Assembly: GCF_018860975.1 (NCBI RefSeq)
Contig: NZ_JAHKQI010000005.1
Coordinates: 558,001-622,000 of the forward strand
Length of the DNA: 64,000 nt
Direction of reading: 5' to 3'
Source of the DNA: Lentibacter algarum
GTDB lineage: Bacteria; Pseudomonadota; Alphaproteobacteria; Rhodobacterales; Rhodobacteraceae
Shown here: positions 10,282 to 18,018 of the stretch, piece by piece
Layout of the letters: each line of letters begins with the position of its first letter
Position numbering within the stretch: position 1 is the first letter of the stretch
The notes under the pieces: model-generated
Told to the model about the DNA's origin: nothing
Database searches by the model: none
The model's input: the letters and a program-made list of their open reading frames with translations, nothing else
Program-made: the position numbers and the translations under genes

Positions 10282-11010
10282 ATGTCTATTCTCGATAAAC
10301 ACGGAACACTCGAGCGCAATGTGACGCTGCTTGCTGTCTTCGCTTTTCTGGTGGTCAGCATCGGCGGTATGGTGCAAATCGCACCGCTGTTCTGGCTCGA
10401 AAACACCATCGAAGAGGTTGAGGGCATGCGCCCATACACCCCGCTGGAACTCACCGGACGTGACATCTATGTGCGCGAAGGCTGCTATGTCTGTCACAGT
10501 CAGATGATCCGCCCGATGCGCGACGAAGTGGAACGCTACGGCCACTACAGCCTTGCGGCCGAAAGCAAGTATGACCACCCGTTCCAATGGGGGTCAAAGC
10601 GCTCCGGGCCAGACCTTGCACGGGTTGGCGGGCGCTACTCTGACGATTGGCACGTTGACCATTTGCGCAACCCGCAGTCGGTTGTGCCTGAGTCGATCAT
10701 GCCCAAATACGGCTTTCTCGAACACACGATGATCGAGGGCGAATACGTGCAAGACCTGCTCGCGACGCATGCCTTTGTCGGTGTGCCATACAGCGAAGAG
10801 ATGATCGCCAGCGCGCAGGCCGACTTCAAGGCGCAGGCCGACCCCGACAGTGATTATGACGGGTTGCTCGAGCGTTACGGAGATAAGGTAAGCGTGCGCA
10901 ATTTTGACGGCCAGGCCGGGATCTCGGAAGCCGACGCACTGATCGCATACTTGCAAATGCTTGGCACGCTGGTTGATTTCTCGACCTTCACTGCCGACGA
11001 AAGCCGATAG
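10282..11010 (+). CDS. ccoO: cbb3-type cytochrome c oxidase subunit II (monoheme)
   Basis: Membrane-anchored monoheme c subunit that passes electrons to CcoN. It is 242 residues with one N-terminal membrane helix (about residues 12-35). The [14 protein letters not shown] segment provides the CxxCH heme site and the ESIMPKY segment the probable methionine ligand. Length is normal for CcoO. It lies 11 bases from both ccoN and ccoQ in a compact operon. Confidence 0.97.
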   Translation: MSILDKHGTLERNVTLLAVFAFLVVSIGGMVQIAPLFWLENTIEEVEGMRPYTPLELTGRDIYVREGCYVCHSQMIRPMRDEVERYGHYSLAAESKYDHPFQWGSKRSGPDLARVGGRYSDDWHVDHLRNPQSVVPESIMPKYGFLEHTMIEGEYVQDLLATHAFVGVPYSEEMIASAQADFKAQADPDSDYDGLLERYGDKVSVRNFDGQAGISEADALIAYLQMLGTLVDFSTFTADESR

Positions 11011-11021
11011 GGGGAGATACG

Positions 11022-11222
11022 ATGGAAACCTACTCACTCCTACGCCAGTTTGCCGATAGTTGGATGCTGCTCTCGCTCTTCACCTTTTTTGTGGTGATGG
11101 CAGCTTGGGTGTTCTTCCGGCCCGGCAGCAGCAAAACCTATGAAGATGTGGCGAACATACCGTTCCGGCACGAAGACAAGCCCGCGAGCATCAAGACTGC
11201 CGCTGGCAAGAAGGAGGCCTAG
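11022..11222 (+). CDS. ccoQ: cbb3-type oxidase small subunit CcoQ
   Basis: A 66-residue protein with a single membrane helix at about residues 14-30 (LLSLFTFFVVMAAWVFF) and the downstream FRPGSSKTYEDVANIPFR segment typical of CcoQ/FixQ. In relatives CcoQ stabilises the oxidase and modulates redox signalling. It sits between ccoO and ccoP, its invariant position. Confidence 0.93.
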   Translation: METYSLLRQFADSWMLLSLFTFFVVMAAWVFFRPGSSKTYEDVANIPFRHEDKPASIKTAAGKKEA

Positions 11223-11225
11223 GAT

Positions 11226-12089
11226 ATGGCCAAGAAGCCTGTAAAAAAAGAGCCCGTAAAGACAACCGGTCACAGCTGGGACGGGATCGAAGAATACGAC
11301 AACCCGATGCCGCGTTGGTGGCTTTGGACGCTTTATGCCTGCATCATTTGGGCGATCTGGTATTCGATCGCCTACCCTGCATGGCCGGGCATAACCAGCG
11401 CAACCAAGGGCTATCTCGGGTATTCGACCCGAGCCGAAGTTGCAGCGGATATTGCCGAAGTCGAGGGCCGCAATGCGGCGATCAATGCGAAGCTCGCGAG
11501 CGTTGATCTTGCGGCAATTGCGGATGACCCCGAGCTTGGCGGCTACGCCACATCGGCGGGTGCTGCGGTGTTTGCGACATGGTGTGCGCAGTGTCACGGC
11601 TCTGGTGCCGAAGGAAGCAAGGGCTATCCGAACCTTCAGGACGATGACTGGCTCTGGGGCGGCTCTGTCGAGGCGATCCACCAGACAATCAGCCACGGCA
11701 TCCGACAGGAAAGCGACGACGACACGCGCTTTTCGGAGATGCCAGCCTTTGGCGACGACTATCTTGAAGACGATGAGATCGCAGCGGTTGTGAACCACGT
11801 TATGTCACTTTCCGGCACGCCGAATGACGCCAGTCTCGTGAGTGCAGGCGCTGTTGTTTTTGAAGACAACTGTGCCTCGTGTCACGCCGCAGACGGCACC
11901 GGTGACCGCGAGCAAGGCGCTCCGAACCTGACCGATGCGATCTGGTTGTTTGGCGGCGATTACGACACGCTGATCGAGACTGTGACTTACTCGCGCAAAG
12001 GTGTGATGCCGGATTGGAACGAGCGTCTGACTGAAGCGCAGATCCGCGCCGTCGCGACCTATGTTCACCAACTCGGCGGCGGTGAATAA
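11226..12089 (+). CDS. ccoP: cbb3-type cytochrome c oxidase subunit III (diheme)
   Basis: Diheme c subunit that receives electrons from soluble cytochrome c. It is 287 residues. The N-terminus has [17 protein letters not shown], a CcoP hallmark, leading into a membrane helix at about residues 35-55. Two class I heme domains follow, with CAQCH near residue 120 and CASCH near 219 and methionine-containing ligand segments after each. It is the last structural gene; a strong terminator lies about 100 bases downstream. Confidence 0.97.
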   Translation: MAKKPVKKEPVKTTGHSWDGIEEYDNPMPRWWLWTLYACIIWAIWYSIAYPAWPGITSATKGYLGYSTRAEVAADIAEVEGRNAAINAKLASVDLAAIADDPELGGYATSAGAAVFATWCAQCHGSGAEGSKGYPNLQDDDWLWGGSVEAIHQTISHGIRQESDDDTRFSEMPAFGDDYLEDDEIAAVVNHVMSLSGTPNDASLVSAGAVVFEDNCASCHAADGTGDREQGAPNLTDAIWLFGGDYDTLIETVTYSRKGVMPDWNERLTEAQIRAVATYVHQLGGGE

Positions 12090-12187
12090 AGAAATTCCGG
12101 CGGCCTTAGGGCCACCGGAGTAGGGCACCGGCCATTCTGTCCTGTTCGCGCGTTTCCGGAAGGTCGGTGCCTTTTAATAGATCAAAG

Positions 12188-12219
12188 AGGGGCAGGGCCG
12201 CAAGCCGCTGCCCCTTTTT
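12188..12219 (+). terminator. Rho-independent terminator after ccoNOQP
   Basis: AGGGGCAG at 12188-12195 pairs perfectly with CTGCCCCT at 12208-12215, followed by a T run to 12219. The 12-base loop can form a further short stem. Confidence 0.85.
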
Positions 12220-12441
12220 GCTATCGGCGCTCGGAGGGCTTTGTCCTACGCCTCCCGCGCCAGAACGAGCGGTTTTGCCTTTCGGGCAGCAAGTGACGCG
12301 GTCTGTCAAGAAACGGGCCAATCATTTTCGTGCTCCCGGTTGTTGTGGTTTTCCTTTCCAGTGGGCTGGCGCCCTGTTGCCAAGGCTTTTGCTGCGTGGA
12401 TACGCCACGTTGCGAAGAAAAGGTAAGTTTGAGATGCTGAT

Positions 12442-12455
12442 TTGATGCAGGTCAA
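12442..12455 (+). promoter_or_regulatory. FNR-like box upstream of ccoG
   Basis: TTGAT-GCAG-GTCAA keeps the left half of the FNR consensus exactly and differs at one base of the right half. It is 62 bases before the ccoG start, so the assembly operon ccoGHIS probably has its own oxygen-responsive promoter. Confidence 0.7.
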
Positions 12456-12517
12456 AGAGTATTTGACTGCCGCTTGAGAAAAGAGCGCAAGTGCAACCCC
12501 ATTGTCGGAGTGATTCC

Positions 12518-13939
12518 GTGTCTGAACCACAATTAGAGCTATACGCTGCGCGCGAGCCGGTCTTTCCCAAGAAAGTCTATGGCAAATTCCGTAATCTCAA
12601 GTGGGCGATCCTTTCGTTTGCACTGGCGGTTTACTACCTTGTGCCTTGGATCAGGTGGGACAGGGGGCCAAGTCTGCCTGATCAGGCGGTGCTTCTTGAT
12701 CTGGCAAACCGGCGGTTCTATTTCTTCTGGATCGAAATCTGGCCACACGAGTTTTATTTTGTTGCCGGCTTGCTTGTTATGGCGGGCCTTGGGCTGTTTC
12801 TGTTTACCTCGGCTTTGGGGCGTGTGTGGTGCGGCTATGCTTGCCCACAGACGGTTTGGACGGATTTGTTCATTCTTGTCGAGCGCTGGATAGAAGGCGA
12901 CAGGAATGCCCGATTGCGGCTGCACCGGCAAAAGAAGTGGGACCTACACAAGCTCCGGCTGCGGCTGACAAAATGGGTTGTTTGGGCGCTGATTGGGCTC
13001 GCGACGGGCGGGGCGTGGGTGTTTTACTTCACCGACGCGCCGACGCTTCTGAACGATCTTCTGCATGGCACCGCGCATCCGGTCGCTTATTCCACGATCT
13101 TCATTATGGCGGCGATCACCTTCGGGTTTGGTGGTTTCGCGCGTGAACAGATTTGTATCTACGCCTGCCCGTGGCCGCGGATTCAGGCGGCGATGATCGA
13201 CGAAGACACGCTGATTGTGGGCTACCGCGAGTGGCGGGGCGAGCCGCGAGGCAAGCTGAGCCGAGATGCAAACGACGAACAGGGCGACTGCATTGACTGT
13301 ATGGCTTGCGTCAATGTCTGCCCGATGGGCATTGACATCCGAGACGGGCAGCAGCTTGCGTGCATCACCTGTGCGCTTTGCATTGATGCCTGTGATGAGA
13401 CCATGGACAGGATTGGCAAGCCGCGCGGTTTGATCGACTATATGGCGTTAACCGACGAAAGCCGCGAACGCGAAGGCAAGGCACCCAAGCCCGTTTGGCA
13501 GCATGTGTTCCGCCCGCGCACCATTATGTATACAACACTTTGGTCGCTTGTCGGGGTGCTGCTTCTCGTGGCGCTGTTCATGCGCGCTGATGTTGACATG
13601 ACTGTTGCCCCCGTGCGCAAACCAACGTTTGTGACGCTCTCTGACGGCTCGATCCGCAATGTTTACGAAGTGCGCCTGCGCAACAAACACGGCGAGGCGC
13701 GCAGCTTTCAACTCGGGGTGGAAGGCGAAACGGCGTTCAAGCTGACGCTTGAAGGCGCTGAGGCTGATGTTATTGTTGTGCCTGCCGATAGCACCAAACT
13801 TGTGCGCACCTATGTTGTTGCCCCCAAAGGCAGCGAAGCCGCCGCAAGCGAGCGAGTTGACTTGCTGATCTGGGTGCAAGACACGGGCACAGGCGAGCGC
13901 GCCGAAAAGGCGACGATCTTTAACGGTAGGGCAAACTGA
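12518..13939 (+). CDS. ccoG: Cytochrome c oxidase accessory protein CcoG (RdxB/FixG)
   Basis: Membrane iron-sulfur protein needed for cbb3 oxidase copper delivery and assembly. The product is 473 residues. It has several N-terminal membrane helices, the motif VWCGYACPQTVW, and a double 4Fe-4S segment (CIDCMACVNVCPMGI then CITCALCIDACD) near residues 265-300. An Ig-like C-terminal domain follows a last helix near residue 345. GTG 12518 is chosen because GGAG at 12507-12510 is seven bases upstream; an in-frame GTG at 12491 has no such site. It shares its last base with ccoH. Confidence 0.95.
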   Translation: MSEPQLELYAAREPVFPKKVYGKFRNLKWAILSFALAVYYLVPWIRWDRGPSLPDQAVLLDLANRRFYFFWIEIWPHEFYFVAGLLVMAGLGLFLFTSALGRVWCGYACPQTVWTDLFILVERWIEGDRNARLRLHRQKKWDLHKLRLRLTKWVVWALIGLATGGAWVFYFTDAPTLLNDLLHGTAHPVAYSTIFIMAAITFGFGGFAREQICIYACPWPRIQAAMIDEDTLIVGYREWRGEPRGKLSRDANDEQGDCIDCMACVNVCPMGIDIRDGQQLACITCALCIDACDETMDRIGKPRGLIDYMALTDESREREGKAPKPVWQHVFRPRTIMYTTLWSLVGVLLLVALFMRADVDMTVAPVRKPTFVTLSDGSIRNVYEVRLRNKHGEARSFQLGVEGETAFKLTLEGAEADVIVVPADSTKLVRTYVVAPKGSEAAASERVDLLIWVQDTGTGERAEKATIFNGRAN

Positions 13940-14640
13940 TGACCACAGCAGCAGCAAACAATCCTGTTGGAAAGGGCTTTGTCTACTTCGCGGGCCTGTC
14001 TGTGCTGGGAGTTGTGGCAACTTTCGTGGGGCTTTATGTCGGCTACAAGTTGGGGGTTAACGCCAACAAAGTGCTGATCAGGATGGGCGTATCTTTTGGC
14101 TCCTATGGCGGGATCGTGCTGCCGTTCCTCATGGCTGTTTTGCTCTGGGGGATCGCTGCTGCTGCTGTGATTGGTGGCTCGGTGTCGCGGATCGGGCGGT
14201 TTATGGGCGGGCATATGTTCGTGACAGTGCTTCTGGCGTTCACGACAATCATCGGAGCAAACCTGGCGTTGGCGTATAGCGCCGTTGCGACTTTTCCTGG
14301 CCTCGAAGTGAGCAACTCCTATGTCGCCAGCCAGGAGTTTAACGCTCGCAAAGCCGAGCAAGTCGCGCTTGGCTGGAGCGTGAGCGCGAGCCACGCTGAC
14401 GGCGTGCTCAGCCTTGAGATACTCGGCGCTGATGGCACGCCCGTGCAGCCCGCAAGGCTTGAGGCTGTGCTAGGCCGTGCGACACATGTGAAAGACGATA
14501 AAGACCTGAGCTTTACCTTTGACGGGAACGCATTTGTGACGCCTGTCGAATTGGCAAAAGGTAACTGGAACATCCGCATGAAGGCTGTTGCCGAGAACGG
14601 CGCTGCCTTTCAAAAGCGGCTTGTTTTGCATCTGAAATGA
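13939..14640 (+). CDS. ccoH: FixH/CcoH family oxidase assembly protein with extra N-terminal membrane domain
   Basis: CcoH helps insert CcoN/CcoO into the mature cbb3 complex. The C-terminal part (from about residue 88) has the usual single helix (92-114) and the conserved LEVSNSYVASQEFN segment followed by a periplasmic beta domain. The protein is 233 residues, longer than the roughly 150-170 usual for the family. The first 85 residues add two predicted membrane helices (about 13-35 and 57-79). The start overlaps the ccoG stop by one base and the stop overlaps ccoI by four, so the extension is inside a coupled reading frame and not a start error caused by a gap. Its role is unknown. Confidence 0.88.
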   Translation: MTTAAANNPVGKGFVYFAGLSVLGVVATFVGLYVGYKLGVNANKVLIRMGVSFGSYGGIVLPFLMAVLLWGIAAAAVIGGSVSRIGRFMGGHMFVTVLLAFTTIIGANLALAYSAVATFPGLEVSNSYVASQEFNARKAEQVALGWSVSASHADGVLSLEILGADGTPVQPARLEAVLGRATHVKDDKDLSFTFDGNAFVTPVELAKGNWNIRMKAVAENGAAFQKRLVLHLK

Positions 14641-16832
14641 GCGGGGCTTCTGCCAGCTTTTCGGCCTGTCCTGCTTGTAGCGCAGCGCCCTCTGCTGTTG
14701 ATATCGCGGCGCGAACGGCCCAGAAAGATGCGAACCTCGCGCTATCGGTTCCGGGCATTCATTGCGCGGCCTGCATCTCTACAGTCGAGCGCTGCCTAAG
14801 CAAGGTTGACGGCGTTAAAAGCGCACGGGTGAACCTGACTTTGAAGCGCGCTACGGTTGAGGCCGCCGCTGATGTAACCGCCGCGATGTTGGTTGAAGCG
14901 CTGAGCGAAGTCGGCTTTGAAGCACACGAGCTTGACGCAGGCGCTTTGAGCGCAACGAGCACAGACAAAGCCGCGCGCGAACTTCTGATGCGTTTGGCGG
15001 TTGCCGGTTTTGCCTCGATGAATGTCATGCTTTTGAGCGTTGCGGTTTGGGCCGGAGCAGCGGATGCAACCCGCGATATGTTTCACTGGATATCGGCGGC
15101 GATCACTTTGCCGACGGTCATTTTTTCGGGTCAGCCCTTCTATCGCAGTGCTTGGGGCGCTCTGCGCGCGGGGCGGCTCAACATGGATGTGCCTATTACA
15201 TTGGCGATATTGCTGGCAGTGGCCACATCGCTTTGGGAAACGGCTTTGTCCGGCGAGCATGCCTATTTTGACGCAGCTTTGACGTTGACGTTTTTCTTGC
15301 TGGCGGGGCGGTATCTTGATCATCGCACGCGAGCGGTTGCACGTTCGGCGGCTGAGGAACTTGCGGCGCTAGAGGTGCCGCGCGCTATTGTCTGGCAAGA
15401 CGGGCAGGAGCGTGAACTGCGCACTGCCGAGCTTAGGGTTGGCGACATTATTGTTGTGCGGGCCGGTGGGCGTATGCCGGTTGACGGGGTGATCGTTGAA
15501 GGCACTTCGGAGCTTGACCGCTCGCTGTTAACGGGTGAGAGCCTGCCGGTTTTTGCCGAAGTCGGGCAGGCGGTATCGGCGGGAGAAGTGAACCTGACGG
15601 GGCTGTTGAAAGTTGAAGCCAGTGCAGTTGGCGAGGAGACATCTTTGCACCGCATGGCTGACTTGGTGGCCATCGCCGAGAGCGGGCGTTCGAAATACAC
15701 CTCGCTGGCGGATGCCGCGGCGAAGCTCTACGCGCCGGGGGTTCATATCCTGTCGGCATTGGCATTTTTGGGCTGGCTGGTCTACTCAGGCGATATGCGT
15801 GTGGCGCTCAACATTGCAGCGGCGGTGCTGATTATCACCTGTCCCTGCGCGCTTGGTTTGGCGGTTCCGGCTGTTACCACGGCCGCAAGCGGGCGGCTGT
15901 TTCGGGCGGGTATGTTGATCAAACATAGCACCGCGCTGGAGCGGTTGGCGCAGGTTGATACTGTGGTGTTTGACAAGACCGGAACCCTGACCCGCGGAAC
16001 GCCCGAGCTGAGCAACTTTGCGGATGTTTCAGCGGAAGATCTGGCGATGGCCTATGGGCTTGCTGAAGGGTCTTCACACCCGTTGTCGCGGGCAATCGTT
16101 GCTGCGGCCAAGGACGCCGGCGTTGCGGCTGCACCTGTGCAAGATGTCAGCGAAGTTGCGGGTTACGGAACCAAGGGCACACTCCACGGCCAAGAGCTGC
16201 GCTTTGGGCGCGCATCCTGGACGGGGGCAACTGCTGGTGAGGGCACTGCTGCGTGGCTTAAGCTGGGCGATGCGGAGCCTGTGACGTTTGCCTTCAACGA
16301 CAGCTTGCGCGAGGGGGCGGCGCAGGCTGTGCGCTCTTTGCAAGCGGCTGGAAAACATGTTTGCCTGATGTCTGGCGACAACGAGGGTGCCGTCAAGGCT
16401 ATGGCCATGCGGCTTGGTATTGAGGACTGGACGGCTGAAGCCTTGCCCGCCGAAAAAGCCGCGCGCATTCAGCAAATGAGCGCTGAAGGCCACAAGGTTT
16501 TGATGGTTGGAGACGGGCTGAACGATACGGCGGCGCTGACGGCGGCGCATGTGTCGATTTCGCCGGCGAGCGCTCTGGATGCGGCGCGGGTTGCAAGCGA
16601 TATCGTGCTGCTGGGTGCTGACTTGTCACCTATCCCCGCGGCGATGACCACGGCCAGCAAAGCGGTCAAGCGCATCAAGGAGAACTTCCGCATTGCCACG
16701 CTTTACAACGTGATCGCGGTGCCTTTGGCCGTTGCAGGCCTTGCCACACCACTGATTGCGGCTGTGGCTATGTCGACTTCGTCAATCACAGTGTCGCTCA
16801 ATGCATTGCGGCTGAGAGGGGCGGGAAAGTGA
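14637..16832 (+). CDS. ccoI: Copper-translocating P-type ATPase of cbb3 assembly
   Basis: Exports copper for CuB loading of the cbb3 oxidase. The product is 731 residues. The N-terminus has a CPACS segment and a heavy-metal domain with GIHCAAC near residue 42. Eight membrane helices are expected; the ion-path motif TCPCALG is near residue 401. Phosphorylation motif DKTGTLT is near 444 and the hinge GDGLNDTAAL near 627. The actuator TGES is also present. It is translationally coupled to ccoH upstream and ccoS downstream by four-base overlaps. Confidence 0.96.
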   Translation: MSGASASFSACPACSAAPSAVDIAARTAQKDANLALSVPGIHCAACISTVERCLSKVDGVKSARVNLTLKRATVEAAADVTAAMLVEALSEVGFEAHELDAGALSATSTDKAARELLMRLAVAGFASMNVMLLSVAVWAGAADATRDMFHWISAAITLPTVIFSGQPFYRSAWGALRAGRLNMDVPITLAILLAVATSLWETALSGEHAYFDAALTLTFFLLAGRYLDHRTRAVARSAAEELAALEVPRAIVWQDGQERELRTAELRVGDIIVVRAGGRMPVDGVIVEGTSELDRSLLTGESLPVFAEVGQAVSAGEVNLTGLLKVEASAVGEETSLHRMADLVAIAESGRSKYTSLADAAAKLYAPGVHILSALAFLGWLVYSGDMRVALNIAAAVLIITCPCALGLAVPAVTTAASGRLFRAGMLIKHSTALERLAQVDTVVFDKTGTLTRGTPELSNFADVSAEDLAMAYGLAEGSSHPLSRAIVAAAKDAGVAAAPVQDVSEVAGYGTKGTLHGQELRFGRASWTGATAGEGTAAWLKLGDAEPVTFAFNDSLREGAAQAVRSLQAAGKHVCLMSGDNEGAVKAMAMRLGIEDWTAEALPAEKAARIQQMSAEGHKVLMVGDGLNDTAALTAAHVSISPASALDAARVASDIVLLGADLSPIPAAMTTASKAVKRIKENFRIATLYNVIAVPLAVAGLATPLIAAVAMSTSSITVSLNALRLRGAGK

Positions 16833-16987
16833 ACATTCTGACCGTGCTCATTCCGGTGTCTCTTGTGCTTGGCGGTGTTGGGCTGCTGTTCTTTGTGTTC
16901 ACCCTAAAGAGCAACCAATACGAAGACCCTGACGGCGACGCACAGCGGATTTTGTCGGATGAGTTTGACGACAAGCCGAAGAGTTAA
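16829..16987 (+). CDS. ccoS: cbb3-type oxidase assembly protein CcoS
   Basis: A 52-residue protein starting at GTG 16829, overlapping the ccoI stop by four bases. A single membrane helix covers about residues 4-25. It is followed by the conserved SNQYEDPDGDAQRIL segment and an acidic tail, which is the CcoS/FixS pattern. CcoS is required for heme/copper insertion into the cbb3 oxidase. It completes ccoGHIS. Its stop codon overlaps by four bases the stop codon of the convergent Hint-domain gene. Confidence 0.92.
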   Translation: MNILTVLIPVSLVLGGVGLLFFVFTLKSNQYEDPDGDAQRILSDEFDDKPKS

Positions 16988-17997
16988 GCGGCTGTTGGCT
17001 GGGTGATCATCTCAGTGATCGCATAGGAAGTTTCGGCACTTGAAAGCACCATACGCGCTGCCGGCATGCGAAGCTGGCAAGCAAACTGACGTTGCAAAAC
17101 ACGCCGCACTTGTGGGCAGAACCCGAGCAACGCCATTTGCCCGAGGTGCAGGCTTTCGCTTGAAAGGCCCTCGGAGACAATAACCTCGTGCTGGGCAAAA
17201 AGCAGGTGATGAAACGCCAAGCCTGCGCTCACCGGAACCTCGCGGATACCGGCCCAGCCGACCAAAGCCTTGGCGGGTGCTAGCACCTCTGCCTCGCCAA
17301 ACCTGAGCTCGATTTCGGGGCCGCTCAACAAGATGCAATGATTGCGTGAGACGGTGAGGGGGCGTGACGGGCCCATGTGTCCGAAGGCTGCAACGGGAAT
17401 GCGAACTGCCGAGTTCGCGCGCTCAAACGAAGTAAGCTCGCGGCGACCTGCCCAAAGCACCGGCTGCGGGCCGTTGTCGCGGGTGTGCACGATATCACCG
17501 ATCTTCAAACCCTCGACGGGGCGGGGGCCTGTGCTTGTTTCGATCATCGTTCCGGTGAGAAAACAGGGCACGGTTCCGGCAGTTGGTGTTGTCGTGGCTG
17601 TGTAGTTTGTGCCATCGGTTGACTCAAAGCTGCCGCCAGAGGCAGTGGTTCCGAGCACAGTTGAGGTTGTTCCCGATGCTGGGCCAGCCGAAGCCGTGAC
17701 AGGCCCGTTGAACGAGAAGAACCCTGTGACGACACCATTGTCGACGATCGCGACCGCGCCGTTAGCATTCAGGCCGTTGAACGTTCCGGAGGTCGCGGTA
17801 TCTATCACATAGACATCGGTTCCAGCGATGGTGTTGTCGAGCGTTCCGAGTGTGTTTGTCGAGCGCACAGTGCCGTTGGGGTTGTAGATCACAATCGAAA
17901 TGTTGGAGACATTTGTGCCAGCATCAACCGCGACTTCAACAAAATCTGTGCTGGCTGCGCCAAGATACCTGATTTCAGAAATGTAAGGTGCTGGCAT
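16984..17997 (-). CDS. Hint-domain protein with N-terminal lamin-tail-like domain
   Basis: A 337-residue protein with no recognisable signal peptide. Residues 1-100 (SEIRYLGAASTDFVEVAV, then SIVIYNPNGTV) resemble a lamin-tail (LTD) beta domain. A low-complexity Thr/Ser/Gly linker spans about 101-141. A Hint (hedgehog/intein) domain begins at Cys145 in VPCFLTGTMIET and includes VSRNHCILLSG, the usual histidine block. Hint domains of this Rhodobacteraceae type are predicted to self-cleave before the cysteine; that is inference. It starts 21 bases after the dacA-type gene on the same strand and may be co-transcribed. Confidence 0.82.
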   Translation of the reverse strand: MPAPYISEIRYLGAASTDFVEVAVDAGTNVSNISIVIYNPNGTVRSTNTLGTLDNTIAGTDVYVIDTATSGTFNGLNANGAVAIVDNGVVTGFFSFNGPVTASAGPASGTTSTVLGTTASGGSFESTDGTNYTATTTPTAGTVPCFLTGTMIETSTGPRPVEGLKIGDIVHTRDNGPQPVLWAGRRELTSFERANSAVRIPVAAFGHMGPSRPLTVSRNHCILLSGPEIELRFGEAEVLAPAKALVGWAGIREVPVSAGLAFHHLLFAQHEVIVSEGLSSESLHLGQMALLGFCPQVRRVLQRQFACQLRMPAARMVLSSAETSYAITEMITQPTAA

Positions 17998-18018
17998 GCG
18001 GGGCCTCGCTTTGTGGGG

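Larger units (their letters stand above)
12090..12517. other. Intergenic region between ccoP and ccoG
   Basis: A 428-base gap. It holds a 10-bp hairpin with one mismatch immediately after ccoP (12096-12119), a T-tailed terminator (12188-12219) and an FNR-like box (12442-12455). Short open frames across 12167-12445 show no recognisable protein and no convincing ribosome-binding site. I see nothing else in it. Confidence 0.6.

Noticed and set aside
12096-12119. Hairpin directly after ccoP as the operon terminator
   Set aside because: No T run follows it; the T-tailed hairpin at 12188-12219 is the better terminator. The first may only protect the mRNA end.
12167-12445. Open frame of about 92 codons between ccoP and ccoG
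   Set aside because: It runs through a terminator and a regulatory box, has no ribosome site, and the product has no recognisable features.
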